From: Acinetobacter lwoffii
GTDB taxonomy: Bacteria; Pseudomonadota; Gammaproteobacteria; Pseudomonadales; Moraxellaceae
Direction: 5' to 3'
Assembly (NCBI RefSeq): GCF_022967985.1
Contig: NZ_JALJVC010000004.1
Span: forward strand, 62,001 to 126,000
DNA: 64,000 nucleotides
The position numbers and the translations under genes are program-made. Shown one piece after another: positions 55,789-63,568 of the stretch (its first letter is position 1; each line of letters opens with the position of its first letter). The notes under the pieces are model-generated. The model had not been told where the DNA came from, searched no databases, and saw only the letters and a list, made by a program, of their open reading frames with translations.

Positions 55789-55933
55789 GCTTTCGCTCCT
55801 TGCTTAATCTTTAGAATGAATTTGAGTGTATTCATCTTAGCAAATAAAGTCGAAATTTCTAACTCTTAAACGGTATGAATAAAGAAAACCTGTCCATAGA
55901 TAGGTAGCAGTGAGGTAATTTATTTTAATGGTT

Positions 55934-56053
55934 TTAATGATCCGTCTCTTGAATGGCAATCAGATTTTCCACAACGGGTCGTGTACTGAGCGGATCGATA
56001 ATCGAAGCTGTAAGACCTGTTAAAGTCACAGCTCTCTCATCGAACGCGCTCAT
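55934..56053 (-). CDS. Possible 39-residue small protein
   Basis: In a 317-base gap, a minus-strand ATG at 56053 opens a 39-codon frame (begins MSAFDERAVTLTG, ends IAIQETDH). The composition is protein-like rather than AT-driven, but the ribosome site is poor (AGCTGGG directly before ATG) and I know no relative. It may be a real small protein, a decayed end of a gene, or chance. Confidence 0.25.
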   Translation of the reverse strand: MSAFDERAVTLTGLTASIIDPLSTRPVVENLIAIQETDH

Positions 56054-56105
56054 CCCAGCTTTTATGCGACATTAAGTTGCCAGAACCAACACGCCACTTA
56101 AGCGC

Positions 56106-56765
56106 TTAAGCCGTCGATGAAGGACGGATTCGCAATTTCAGTGAAGTATTGGGAATCTCTCTGGGTAATAAATCCCGACGTTGTAATTCTTCAAATACCA
56201 GCACGGGCGCATAGGCATCTGCGGCTGCATAAGCAATTTGTGCCGGGCTGAGCTTCTTGCTGGTCCAGTTCGAAGTACTAATCCGTTTCGATTTGGGGAA
56301 ATTCAGTTGAAACAACAACGCCATGGCATTTTTTAATCCAACCGGATTATTTAAACCAAAAGCTTTAAAACATTTGGACAGTTCAATCACACTATTCAGC
56401 TCAATTCCTTTTTTACGAAACAGGTGCGCATCATTTTTCAGGCCAAAACCGACCTTGATCTGGTCTCTGCTGGCAAAGATCGGTTTAAGAAAATCCCAGA
56501 TCGAATCATTCATTTGAAATAAATAGGCTTTATCTAAAGTAGCTAGCTGAATCAGATGTGGCCCAGTGGAGACTTCACCGACTTTAAAGGTGGGCTTGGA
56601 CTCAGAATCGAAACCCAGGACTGCATGGCTTTTTAGCTCCTGTTCAAAAACATAACATTGTTCCAGGCGATTAATCACCTGAATCTGTTGCATCGGAAGA
56701 TTTTTAAATACAGGAAAAGTCTGAATTTGTTCCTTGCTTGGTAACGTGTCCAGCAGCTGTTGCAT
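56106..56765 (-). CDS. DEDDy 3'-5' exonuclease, RNase D-like
   Basis: A 219-residue single-domain nuclease of the DnaQ-like group. The four acidic residues and Tyr are visible: FDSESKP (motif I), VGFGLKNDAHLF (motif II) and YAAADAYAPVLVFEEL (motif III, Y-x3-D). It lacks the HRDC domains of RNase D and is closer in size to stand-alone exonucleases such as the small plant/bacterial WRN-like type. Probably trims RNA or single-stranded DNA ends. ATG 56765 is chosen over the TTG at 56774. It sits between hisA and a DUF805 gene. Confidence 0.87.
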   Translation of the reverse strand: MQQLLDTLPSKEQIQTFPVFKNLPMQQIQVINRLEQCYVFEQELKSHAVLGFDSESKPTFKVGEVSTGPHLIQLATLDKAYLFQMNDSIWDFLKPIFASRDQIKVGFGLKNDAHLFRKKGIELNSVIELSKCFKAFGLNNPVGLKNAMALLFQLNFPKSKRISTSNWTSKKLSPAQIAYAAADAYAPVLVFEELQRRDLLPREIPNTSLKLRIRPSSTA

Positions 56766-56823
56766 AAGCTTCAATCATGAAATGAATGCGTTAAGCTTAA
56801 TCACTTTTCCAGCTCTAGGCAAA

Positions 56824-56851
56824 ATAAAGCCCATTCTTCATGGGCTTTATG
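56824..56851 (-). terminator. Intrinsic terminator of the DUF805 gene
   Basis: AAAGCCCAT/ATGGGCTTT; the minus strand continues ATTTT. It lies 17 bases after the DUF805 stop. Confidence 0.85.
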
Positions 56852-56867
56852 CAAAATTTAACAAGGA

Positions 56868-57386
56868 TTAATCAGTGTGATAGCTGCTCTGTTCCATCTG
56901 TGCCTGTTGAGCACGTTCAACATAATTCTGATAAGCAGGGACAGCAAAGGCTGCCAAAATAACCGCAAGTACCAGATATAGCACCACCAAAAGCGTTTCC
57001 CAGCCACGTGTAGTGCGTGGAGGGCCATATTCATTATTTTCATTGTGACCTGGCGCCAATAACAGGTAAAGTGTAAAGACAAGGTTCACGACCGGCACAA
57101 AGATCAGTAAAGAAAGCCAGCCATTATGATTACGGTCATGTAAACGACGAATTAAAAAAATCACGCTAAAATAAATCGCAACGCCGTAGATCAAAACCAA
57201 CATCACCATTAAAGGCATAGACATTTTACCATCTAAAGTCTCTGGACTCATTCCAGGCAAAATGAAAGCAGCAATGATCCCGATGCTCATAAAGCAAAAA
57301 CCAAGCAGCATATTCCATGCGATATAAGAACGTCGCCCAAAACGTCCTGATGCATTCCACCCCGAATCCTGAATTGTATTACTCAT
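56868..57386 (-). CDS. DUF805 inner-membrane protein, second copy
   Basis: A 172-residue relative of the protein at 8257: SGRFGRRSYIAWNMLLGFCF, four membrane helices and the central RRLHDRNHNGWLSLLIFVPVVNLVFTLYLLL block. The tail (YVERAQQAQMEQSSYHTD) differs from the other copy. Function unknown. It has its own terminator and probably its own promoter, so it is not part of the his genes that it neighbours. Confidence 0.85.
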   Translation of the reverse strand: MSNTIQDSGWNASGRFGRRSYIAWNMLLGFCFMSIGIIAAFILPGMSPETLDGKMSMPLMVMLVLIYGVAIYFSVIFLIRRLHDRNHNGWLSLLIFVPVVNLVFTLYLLLAPGHNENNEYGPPRTTRGWETLLVVLYLVLAVILAAFAVPAYQNYVERAQQAQMEQSSYHTD

Positions 57387-57473
57387 TATTTTTCCTTTGT
57401 TTTTATTATATTTTTTATAAGCAAGTCTATGATAAAGGGGTTTTTTATAAATGAAAAGTGTAAAAAATAACCA

Positions 57474-57504
57474 ATAAAAAAGCCCGCAATCTGCGAGCTT
57501 TTAG
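57474..57504 (-). terminator. Intrinsic terminator of hisBH
   Basis: On the minus strand AGCTCGCA pairs with TGCGGGCT (one G-U), followed by T5; 13 bases after the hisH stop. Confidence 0.85.
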
Positions 57505-57516
57505 AGAAAAGGAAAA

Positions 57517-58134
57517 TCAGATTTTCCATTCCACAAAGTTTTTCAATAACTGCAAACCGGCAGTATGACTTTTTTCCGGATGGAACTGGGTCGCGAACAG
57601 GTTTTCTTTATGAATTGAAGTACAGAACTCAATGCCATAGGTACAAGTAGCTGCCACCAATTCTGAATCTTGTGGTTCTACATAGTAACTGTGCACAAAG
57701 TAGAAACGCGCATCCTGTTCGATATTGTTCCACATCGGATGATCAGGCTCGACCTGATGCACCTGGTTCCAGCCCATATGCGGCACTTTTAAGCCCGCCA
57801 TTTCTGGGAAATGCTTAACCGCACCTTCGAAAATACCCAGTGCATCGGTACCGCCATTTTCTTCCGAATGCTGCATCAAGGCTTGCATGCCGACACAAAT
57901 GGCCAGTACCGGTTTGTTAAATACGGCATTGCGTACCACTTCATCAATCCCGGCTTCGTGCATGCCTTGCATACAGTCACGCATCGCACCTACGCCCGGA
58001 AAAACAATCTTGTCTGCTTGCGCAATCAGTTTAGGATCATTGGTCACATCAACTGTGGCACCGACATGTTCTAATGCTTTTGCCGCAGAGTGCAAATTTC
58101 CCATGCCATAATCAAGAAGGGCAATACGGGTCAT
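57517..58134 (-). CDS. hisH: Imidazole glycerol phosphate synthase, glutaminase subunit
   Basis: HisH splits glutamine and channels ammonia to HisF. The 205-residue class I glutamine amidotransferase has the oxyanion/PGVGA region ([12 protein letters not shown]), the nucleophile Cys in [18 protein letters not shown] (about residue 80) and the His-Glu pair in [14 protein letters not shown]. Its ATG overlaps the hisB stop by one base (TAATG), showing translational coupling. HisF lies 6 kb away. Confidence 0.97.
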   Translation of the reverse strand: MTRIALLDYGMGNLHSAAKALEHVGATVDVTNDPKLIAQADKIVFPGVGAMRDCMQGMHEAGIDEVVRNAVFNKPVLAICVGMQALMQHSEENGGTDALGIFEGAVKHFPEMAGLKVPHMGWNQVHQVEPDHPMWNNIEQDARFYFVHSYYVEPQDSELVAATCTYGIEFCTSIHKENLFATQFHPEKSHTAGLQLLKNFVEWKI

Positions 58135-58727
58135 TACAGTGTACCTTTGGTTGAAGCTACCGTATTGGCAGCACGTGGATCCACTTCACAGGCCATACGC
58201 AGCGCACGCGCAAATGCTTTAAATACGCTTTCGATCTGGTGATGGCTGTTTTTGCCTTTCAGGTTGTCGATATGCACCGTCATCAAGGAATGGTTTACAA
58301 AGCCCTGGAAAAACTCAGAGAATAAATCCACATCAAAACGGCCGATCATGGCACGGGTAAATGGAATATCCATAAACAGACCCGGACGACCAGACAGATC
58401 CACCACGACACGGCTTAAAGACTCATCGAGTGGCGCATAGAAATGACCATAGCGTTTCAGGCCTTTTTTATCGCCTAATGCCTGTGCAAATGCCTGACCC
58501 AGCGTAATACCGCAGTCTTCCACAGTATGATGGTCGTCAATTTCCAGGTCGCCATCACAATGAATATCAATATCAAACAGGCCATGACGCTTGATTTGAT
58601 CAATCATATGATCTAAAAAGGGAATACCCGTGTTTAAGGTGCCTTGACCAGTACCATCGAGATTCAAACGAACTCGAATTTTGGTTTCGTTGGTATTTCT
58701 TACCACTTCACTGATACGATCTGTCAT
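58134..58727 (-). CDS. hisB: Imidazoleglycerol-phosphate dehydratase
   Basis: A single-function HisB of 197 residues (no phosphatase domain, unlike E. coli). It removes water from IGP using a di-manganese centre; the repeated metal motifs are [28 protein letters not shown] and later [24 protein letters not shown] 58727 has GAGGAA about eight bases upstream; the frame extends back to 58751. First gene of the hisBH operon. Confidence 0.97.
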   Translation of the reverse strand: MTDRISEVVRNTNETKIRVRLNLDGTGQGTLNTGIPFLDHMIDQIKRHGLFDIDIHCDGDLEIDDHHTVEDCGITLGQAFAQALGDKKGLKRYGHFYAPLDESLSRVVVDLSGRPGLFMDIPFTRAMIGRFDVDLFSEFFQGFVNHSLMTVHIDNLKGKNSHHQIESVFKAFARALRMACEVDPRAANTVASTKGTL

Positions 58728-58823
58728 AGACACGTTCCTCAAATACGTCAAAATGATTGATGTAGAAAATATTTTCGCCGTGACGAAGTCACCGCATATT
58801 AGATTGCTCAGGAGGGTTTATCA

Positions 58824-59201
58824 ATGCCTATCACCGTACATGCTTATACTTCTTTAGAAAATGACGAAGTGCGCAGCCAGCTTGAGCGACTGTATGACAC
58901 CAGCCCGGAATTTAGCGACGGGGCAGATGCCATGGAACAACTAGAGCAAAACCTTGCACAGTATACCTCAGTTTATAGCGCAGAATTTAATAGCAAAATT
59001 ATTGGGGCAATCTGGTGCACTGGACAGGGCGAAAGCCGCATTCTGGAAAATATCGTGGTACATCCGGCCAATCGCGGTCGTGGTGTGGCAGAAAGGCTGG
59101 TCAGCGAAGTCTGCCGCATGGAAGAAGAAAAAGGCGTGAAAAATTTCGTCCCAGGCTGTGGGGCCATTCATCGTTGTCTCGCCAATCTGGAAAAAATCTG
59201 A
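58824..59201 (+). CDS. GNAT-family protein, PanZ-like acetyl-CoA sensor
   Basis: A 125-residue single-domain GNAT protein. The CoA-binding loop is VHPANRGRGVAERLVSEVCR (Q/RxxGxG/A type), preceded by the strand YSAEFNSKIIGAIWCTGQ. Layout and size recall PanZ (PanM), which helps mature aspartate decarboxylase PanD and senses acetyl-CoA. The C-terminus is short (HRCLANLEKI) compared with most GNATs. GGAGGG precedes the ATG. No panD is nearby, so the call is tentative; a plain acetyltransferase is the alternative. Divergent from hisB. Confidence 0.6.
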   Translation: MPITVHAYTSLENDEVRSQLERLYDTSPEFSDGADAMEQLEQNLAQYTSVYSAEFNSKIIGAIWCTGQGESRILENIVVHPANRGRGVAERLVSEVCRMEEEKGVKNFVPGCGAIHRCLANLEKI

Positions 59202-59216
59202 AGATAGAGCAATATC

Positions 59217-59240
59217 AAGCAGTCATTAGGCTGCTTTTTT
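59217..59240 (+). terminator. Weak intrinsic terminator of the PanZ-like gene
   Basis: AGCAG/CTGCT stem with an eight-base loop, then T6, 15 bases after the stop. Confidence 0.6.
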
Positions 59241-59365
59241 ATGTAAATAAGCGCTTAAATCTGTTTTATTGCTGAGGTCTTTGGTAAAAACTGTTCGATT
59301 TATGACTCAAATTCACGCGAGTTGATGGAAAAGTAAACATTTAACGAAAATTATTCTCTCTGCTC

Positions 59366-59394
59366 TTGACGATTTACAGCTGAAACTGTTTAAT
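59366..59394 (+). promoter_or_regulatory. Promoter of tRNA-Phe copy 1
   Basis: TTGACG (-35), 17 bases, TTTAAT (-10), ten bases before the mature tRNA start. The second copy has TTGACT, 17 bases, CTTAAT at 59579-59607. Confidence 0.7.
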
Positions 59395-59404
59395 ACGCGA
59401 CATC

Positions 59405-59480
59405 GGCGTGATAGCTCAGTAGGTAGAGCAACGGATTGAAAATCCGTGTGTCCCCAGTTCGATCCTGGGTCTCGCCACCA
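59405..59480 (+). tRNA. tRNA-Phe (anticodon GAA), copy 1
   Basis: A 76-base cloverleaf with encoded CCA and anticodon loop TTGAAAA (GAA). The acceptor arms GGCGTGA and TCTCGCC pair except at position 5-68, which is U opposite U. Copy 2 is identical. Confidence 0.96.
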
Positions 59481-59506
59481 TATTTTAAAACGATTTCAAA
59501 GTTTTC

Positions 59507-59536
59507 AATCCCTGATCCCATCAGGGATTTTTTTTA
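59507..59536 (+). terminator. Terminator of tRNA-Phe copy 1
   Basis: AATCCCTGA-TCCCA-TCAGGGATT followed by T7; each tRNA-Phe copy therefore has its own promoter and terminator. Confidence 0.92.
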
Positions 59537-59578
59537 GGCCAAAAATCAGCCACTCAAATATTTTTTTCATAATTTTGA

Positions 59579-59607
59579 TTGACTAATGAGGCCAGATACG
59601 GCTTAAT
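59579..59607 (+). promoter_or_regulatory. Promoter of tRNA-Phe copy 2
   Basis: TTGACT (-35), 17 bases, CTTAAT (-10), followed by an eleven-base leader, like copy 1. Confidence 0.7.
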
Positions 59608-59617
59608 ACACCGCATC

Positions 59618-59693
59618 GGCGTGATAGCTCAGTAGGTAGAGCAACGGATTGAAAATCCGTGTGTCCCCAGTTCGATCCTGGGTCTCGCCACCA
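59618..59693 (+). tRNA. tRNA-Phe (anticodon GAA), copy 2
   Basis: Identical over all 76 bases to copy 1, starting 213 bases later. The identity also covers the CATC just before and ATATT just after the gene, while the rest of the flanks differs, as expected for an old duplication kept uniform by conversion. Confidence 0.96.
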
Positions 59694-59701
59694 TATTCAA
59701 A

Positions 59702-59733
59702 AAATCCTCAAACTTGGTTTGGGGATTTTTTTT
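59702..59733 (+). terminator. Terminator of tRNA-Phe copy 2
   Basis: AATCCTCAAAC pairs with GTTTGGGGATT (one G-U), then T6. Confidence 0.9.
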
Positions 59734-59911
59734 GCCTGTACCAAAGCTAGATCAGCATTCTTTTCTATTATTCAGTTGTTTCAATTTCTTCTTTTTCGAC
59801 GTTTCCTGCCTTTTTATGCATCATTGACCGTTTATCAAACTTAACAATAGGCACTGGCATTATTTGTAAGATTTAGCTTTGACGCTTTCCCTTTTCCAAA
59901 CGAGGGTGAAA

Positions 59912-60412
59912 ATGATGAATCTCCTAACACCAATTAAACTCGGCTTTCTTACGGCCTGTACTGCTTTTAGCCTACCGATTTTAAGCTATGCTGCGCCTGC
60001 TGCTGATTCTGTCGTCTTGCCGACTCTGACTGTCATGGCGGAACCGGAACTGCGTGCCGTGACTGAAAAAATGTTGCCTTATCAGGAACAGAACAGCCAG
60101 CGTAAGGCTCTGCAAATGCGCCTGATGAAAATTGAACGTGAAATTCAGGCCTATAGCGTGGATGGCGACGTAGTCGCGAATATAGATGTGATGCGTGCAC
60201 CTGCCGACCCTAATCTGGATAGCTTGCCTGTAGTGTTCCGTGAATATGTATTGGCCATCGCACAAGGCTTGCAGTCTTCAGACCCAAGAAATGGGGTATA
60301 TGTATTGCTGCAACCTTTTGGAATTAACCGCGATGCCACCAATGTGAATATTGTTCGGGAACAATTCGATCCGAACCGGCTGAATCTGAGCCTGCCGTTT
60401 AATTCCCCATAA
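59912..60412 (+). CDS. Exported protein of unknown function
   Basis: A 166-residue protein with a signal peptide (about 1-28, ending ILSYAAPA). The mature part starts with a short PTLTVMAEPEL segment that looks like the start of a TonB-dependent receptor plug (often LPTLTVTAE), then becomes a helical charged region (EKMLPYQEQNSQRKALQMRLMKIEREI) and a C-terminal half with no motif. The PTLTVMAEPEL segment may be chance. GAGGGTGAAA precedes ATG 59912. Function unknown; probably periplasmic. Confidence 0.7.
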   Translation: MMNLLTPIKLGFLTACTAFSLPILSYAAPAADSVVLPTLTVMAEPELRAVTEKMLPYQEQNSQRKALQMRLMKIEREIQAYSVDGDVVANIDVMRAPADPNLDSLPVVFREYVLAIAQGLQSSDPRNGVYVLLQPFGINRDATNVNIVREQFDPNRLNLSLPFNSP

Positions 60413-60638
60413 TGTGCGCCTGTCGATCTAGATAACTTTGTTAAACGAGCTTATTAAATCTGCCATGCAACGAGATCGACAAAATAGTGTTCTGGGAAAG
60501 GGTAGCTTTGTGAGAGGAGCAATTTCTGTCTAAGCTAGACGTATTATTGGAAAAATCAAATGCCTTGAATTGTGTTTAAAAAATAAGCATAGTGGATGTA
60601 AATCAACAAGATCTGACTGACAGAGCTGGAGCGTATAC

Positions 60639-61388
60639 ATGTCGCGTGTTTTTATGATTGTAGCCGCTGTGACACTGGCAATTTTTATTGGGCTGTTTTA
60701 TCAGAATTCGGTCCAGCAAAAACATCAGGCCGAGCTGCTCGAATATGAAACTGTGCTTGAAGAAAAAACCGAGAGTATTGCGCAGCAGGCACAGGACTGG
60801 TCTAAACCGATTCAGATTGAACTTGAGGATGACCGTCTGGATGGTGACTATGCCATCATGGCTGAATTTATGTTGGGGCAATTGCGCGACAGTGCCGAGG
60901 AACGAAATCAGTATCTACGCGACTTAAAAGCCGCCAACTGGCAGAATTTTCTGAATATTGACCGCTTGGCCAAGGATCAGGCACAAGGCTATAAAGAAAC
61001 TGAAGCGATGCTCAAGCAAGTGCATCAAATTGTGAATAGCTATCAGCAGAAAATCCAGCAGCGTGATGCCGAGCTGATCGACAAGGCGCAGCAACTGGAT
61101 ATTAAAAACCGTTATCGCCAGCAACTAAGCCTGACCCTGAAAGACAGTCAGCAAAATAGTAATGCACATGTCATTTTTGAAATTGAAAAACAGACTCTGG
61201 CCAAGGCAGATGCCTTATTTGCAGTATTGAAAAAGCATAAATGGCAAAAGAAAAATAACACCTTTATGTTCTATGACGATAAAGCCGTGCAAGAGTTTAA
61301 TGCGCTGTATAAAGAAATGCTGTTCCTCAATAAGCAGATGGAACGAGTTGCGAGCGCTAACCAGAAAGCGGTTGAAAACAAGTTGTAG
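60639..61388 (+). CDS. Membrane-anchored coiled-coil protein of unknown function
   Basis: A 249-residue protein with one N-terminal membrane helix (about 4-21, FMIVAAVTLAIFIGLFY) and a long periplasmic or cytosolic part dominated by charged, Gln-rich helices of coiled-coil type (EYETVLEEKTESIAQQAQDW, and YQQKIQQRDAELIDKAQQLD). A short C-terminal stretch KKNNTFMFYDDKAVQEFN looks ordered. GGAG lies before the ATG. I do not recognise a family. The 109 bases after it contain no terminator-like T-run. Confidence 0.7.
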   Translation: MSRVFMIVAAVTLAIFIGLFYQNSVQQKHQAELLEYETVLEEKTESIAQQAQDWSKPIQIELEDDRLDGDYAIMAEFMLGQLRDSAEERNQYLRDLKAANWQNFLNIDRLAKDQAQGYKETEAMLKQVHQIVNSYQQKIQQRDAELIDKAQQLDIKNRYRQQLSLTLKDSQQNSNAHVIFEIEKQTLAKADALFAVLKKHKWQKKNNTFMFYDDKAVQEFNALYKEMLFLNKQMERVASANQKAVENKL

Positions 61389-61497
61389 CCTGATTTAGAT
61401 GACAGGATTGCCATAGGACTGTCATCTGCTGTTCAAACTCACTTGCTAAATTGAAAGGGTCGCACAGATCACGACATAACATTTAAGCAGGTGAGTC

Positions 61498-61770
61498 ATG
61501 CAAACAATTCAGGTTTTTGCTGATATTCAGCAGGTGTACGGTGAGTTTGTCGCAAATAAAACATGTCCAAAATTACAAAGGATGAATAACGGGGACAAGA
61601 ACCGGTTGTTCTTGAATCAATATTTCACGCTGATCGAGGACTGGCACTATACCGAACAGATTGTGATTCAGTTCAATCAGCAGTATTTCAGTCTGGATCT
61701 GGGGAGCGCACCGGATTTTATGGATCAGGATAAATATATCAACTGGCTAAAGTCGGAACTGCTGCATTAA
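61498..61770 (+). CDS. Small protein of unknown function
   Basis: A 90-residue soluble protein with a good ribosome site (AGGTGAG). It has many aromatic residues (YFTLIEDWHYTEQIVIQFNQQYFSLDLG) and reads as mixed alpha/beta. No family is recognised. A modest terminator follows at about 61805. Position in a run of small unknown genes gives no further clue. Confidence 0.6.
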   Translation: MQTIQVFADIQQVYGEFVANKTCPKLQRMNNGDKNRLFLNQYFTLIEDWHYTEQIVIQFNQQYFSLDLGSAPDFMDQDKYINWLKSELLH

Positions 61771-61802
61771 TCGAATCGTCATATTCCTCGTTGATAGATA
61801 AC

Positions 61803-61834
61803 CGAGCTGTCTCAAGAGAGGCAGCTTTTTTATT
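61803..61834 (+). terminator. Intrinsic terminator of the 61498 gene
   Basis: AGCTGTCTC and GAGAGGCAGCT form a stem with a mismatch or bulge, then T6. Confidence 0.7.
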
Positions 61835-61985
61835 TTGATAGAAAACTGGTATTGATCTTGCTGTTGCATCGGCACAGCGCGAACAGGTGCTGATTCCAAT
61901 TCCGATTTGAACAGGCTATGCTGAATTAATTACCGCTGCCAAAAGAATGACAGGCGGAGCATGGATGATATGGAGGGCAAAAATT

Positions 61986-62852
61986 ATGCAACAGTTGATA
62001 TGTTATAAGGAACTTCCAGTCTGGAACCAGCAGAGTATTCCTCAGGGCTTTAAGAATCAGCACAATACCAAAGCCGGCACCTGGGCGAAACTGACAGTAT
62101 TAAAAGGTGAGCTGCATTTTGCCATGCTGGAAGAATCTGGCGCAGTGCAATCCGAGCATGTGTTTACACTAGAGCAGCAGCCGCCATTTATTGAGCCTGA
62201 GGCCTGGCACAAAATTGTTTCTGCCAGTGAAGATGTTGAATGTCAGCTACGTTTTTACTGCCGGCCTGAGGATTACTTCATCAAGAAATATCAGTTAAAT
62301 CCTACCCATTCTGAAGTGCTGGCAGCGATGCCCTATTTAAAAGGTGGCTGTGCGCTGGACGTCGGCTGTGGTACAGGCCGTAATGCGCTTTATTTGAGTC
62401 AGAACGGCTTTAATGTCGATGCCTGGGATGTTAACGAAAACAGTTTGCAGACTTTAAGACAGATTGTGCAGACCGAGCAGATTGATCATATGCAGGTACA
62501 GCGCCGCGACCTTAACACGGATACCAGCATTGCAGGCCAATATGACTTTATCTACTGTACTGTAGTGATGATGTTCCTTGAGGCGAAAACCATTCCACCG
62601 CTCATTGCACAGATGCAGCAGGCGACCGTGCCGGGTGGCTATAATCTGATTGTCTGTGCCATGGATACGCCAGATATTCCGGCACAAGCCGATTTTCCAT
62701 TTGCTTTTCAGCCGGGAGAATTGCGAGGATATTATGAGGGCTGGAATATTGTGAAATACAATGAAGATATCGGTGAGCTATACCGTGTCGATGCACAAGG
62801 TCAGCGGATTAAGCAGCATTTTGCCACCATGTTGGCGCAGAAGGCTGAATAG
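61986..62852 (+). CDS. tehB: Two-domain TehB-type SAM methyltransferase
   Basis: A 288-residue protein. Residues 1-90 form a cupin-like DUF1971 domain ([16 protein letters not shown] ... [17 protein letters not shown]), and residues 100-288 a class I methyltransferase ([45 protein letters not shown]). This N-terminal domain is found in the longer form of TehB linked to tellurite resistance; the E. coli enzyme lacks it. It may methylate tellurium or selenium oxyanions or a thiol. GGAGGG lies eight bases before ATG 61986. No tehA channel gene is adjacent. Confidence 0.88.
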   Translation: MQQLICYKELPVWNQQSIPQGFKNQHNTKAGTWAKLTVLKGELHFAMLEESGAVQSEHVFTLEQQPPFIEPEAWHKIVSASEDVECQLRFYCRPEDYFIKKYQLNPTHSEVLAAMPYLKGGCALDVGCGTGRNALYLSQNGFNVDAWDVNENSLQTLRQIVQTEQIDHMQVQRRDLNTDTSIAGQYDFIYCTVVMMFLEAKTIPPLIAQMQQATVPGGYNLIVCAMDTPDIPAQADFPFAFQPGELRGYYEGWNIVKYNEDIGELYRVDAQGQRIKQHFATMLAQKAE

Positions 62853-62902
62853 AAGATTGAGGATTTTTTTTAAATTATCGAATTTAAATGAAACCACCTA
62901 AA

Positions 62903-62936
62903 ACAAAAAAAGATGTCAGGATGACATCTTTTTTTA
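62903..62936. terminator. Bidirectional terminator, tehB / 62950 gene
   Basis: AAAAAGATGTC-AGGAT-GACATCTTTTT with A and T runs on either side, between convergent genes. Confidence 0.93.
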
Positions 62937-62949
62937 TGCTTAAAAAATC

Positions 62950-63330
62950 TTAAGCTGCTTTTTTAAACCAAGAGAACCAGCCTTTTTTCTCGGCTTTTAC
63001 TTCTGCTTTTTCAGCAGCAGCGTCTTTGGTTTCTACTGCTTCAGTTTTTGCAGCTTCGACGTGTTGTTCTGCTGTAGCTTGAGCTGTTTCTACTTGAGTC
63101 GTTGCTTCTGTTTTTACTGCTTCAGCTTTAGTTTCAGCCGCTTGTTGAGTTGCAGTAACAGTCGCTTGAGTCGCTTCAACTTTCGGTTGTACAGGTGCAG
63201 CAGCTTCTTTGGCAACAGTTTGGGTTGTTTTGGTTACAACAGTTGCTGGCGCAACTTGAACTTCAGTTGCCATTGCAGATGCAGAAGTCGCTACGATTGC
63301 AGTTGCGATCATTGTTTTAAGCATGTTCAT
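62950..63330 (-). CDS. Exported Ala/Glu/Thr-rich repeat protein
   Basis: A 126-residue protein with a signal peptide (about 1-22, SASAMATE). The mature part is almost wholly made of Ala, Thr, Glu, Val, Gln and Lys in a loose repeat of about 11 residues (AETKAEAVKTE, VEAAKTEAVE), which should form a long amphipathic helix or coiled coil. It ends in WFSWFKKAA, a hydrophobic, basic tip that may touch a membrane. AAGGG lies before the ATG. It resembles small exported repeat proteins common in Acinetobacter; function unknown. Confidence 0.7.
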   Translation of the reverse strand: MNMLKTMIATAIVATSASAMATEVQVAPATVVTKTTQTVAKEAAAPVQPKVEATQATVTATQQAAETKAEAVKTEATTQVETAQATAEQHVEAAKTEAVETKDAAAEKAEVKAEKKGWFSWFKKAA

Positions 63331-63568
63331 ATAAACCCTTTTAAGGAAATAGGAAAAAAAGAGGCTTGATCATACATATATAAAATTTAAGTACTTCATA
63401 AATAGGATTTTATTGGTTGATTATTCAACTTAAATTACAAAGGGATAACATTTGAAAAAAATTGAGGTTTTTTTAATCGGATAAAAAGATCTATTTATTT
63501 AAAACTCCTTATTAAATTGTTTAATTATTGATTAATATAGAACTTAAATTACTAAAAATTTAAAACCT
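63331..63568. other. Very AT-rich gap before the HD-domain gene
   Basis: 238 bases with long A/T runs and no ORF. It contains promoters for the divergent genes on either side and may mark the left border of an acquired segment, since base composition changes sharply from the core genes. Confidence 0.4.

Noticed and set aside
59405..59693. Duplicated tRNA-Phe as attachment sites of a mobile element
   Set aside because: Only terminator and promoter sequence lies between the copies and there is no integrase gene near them.
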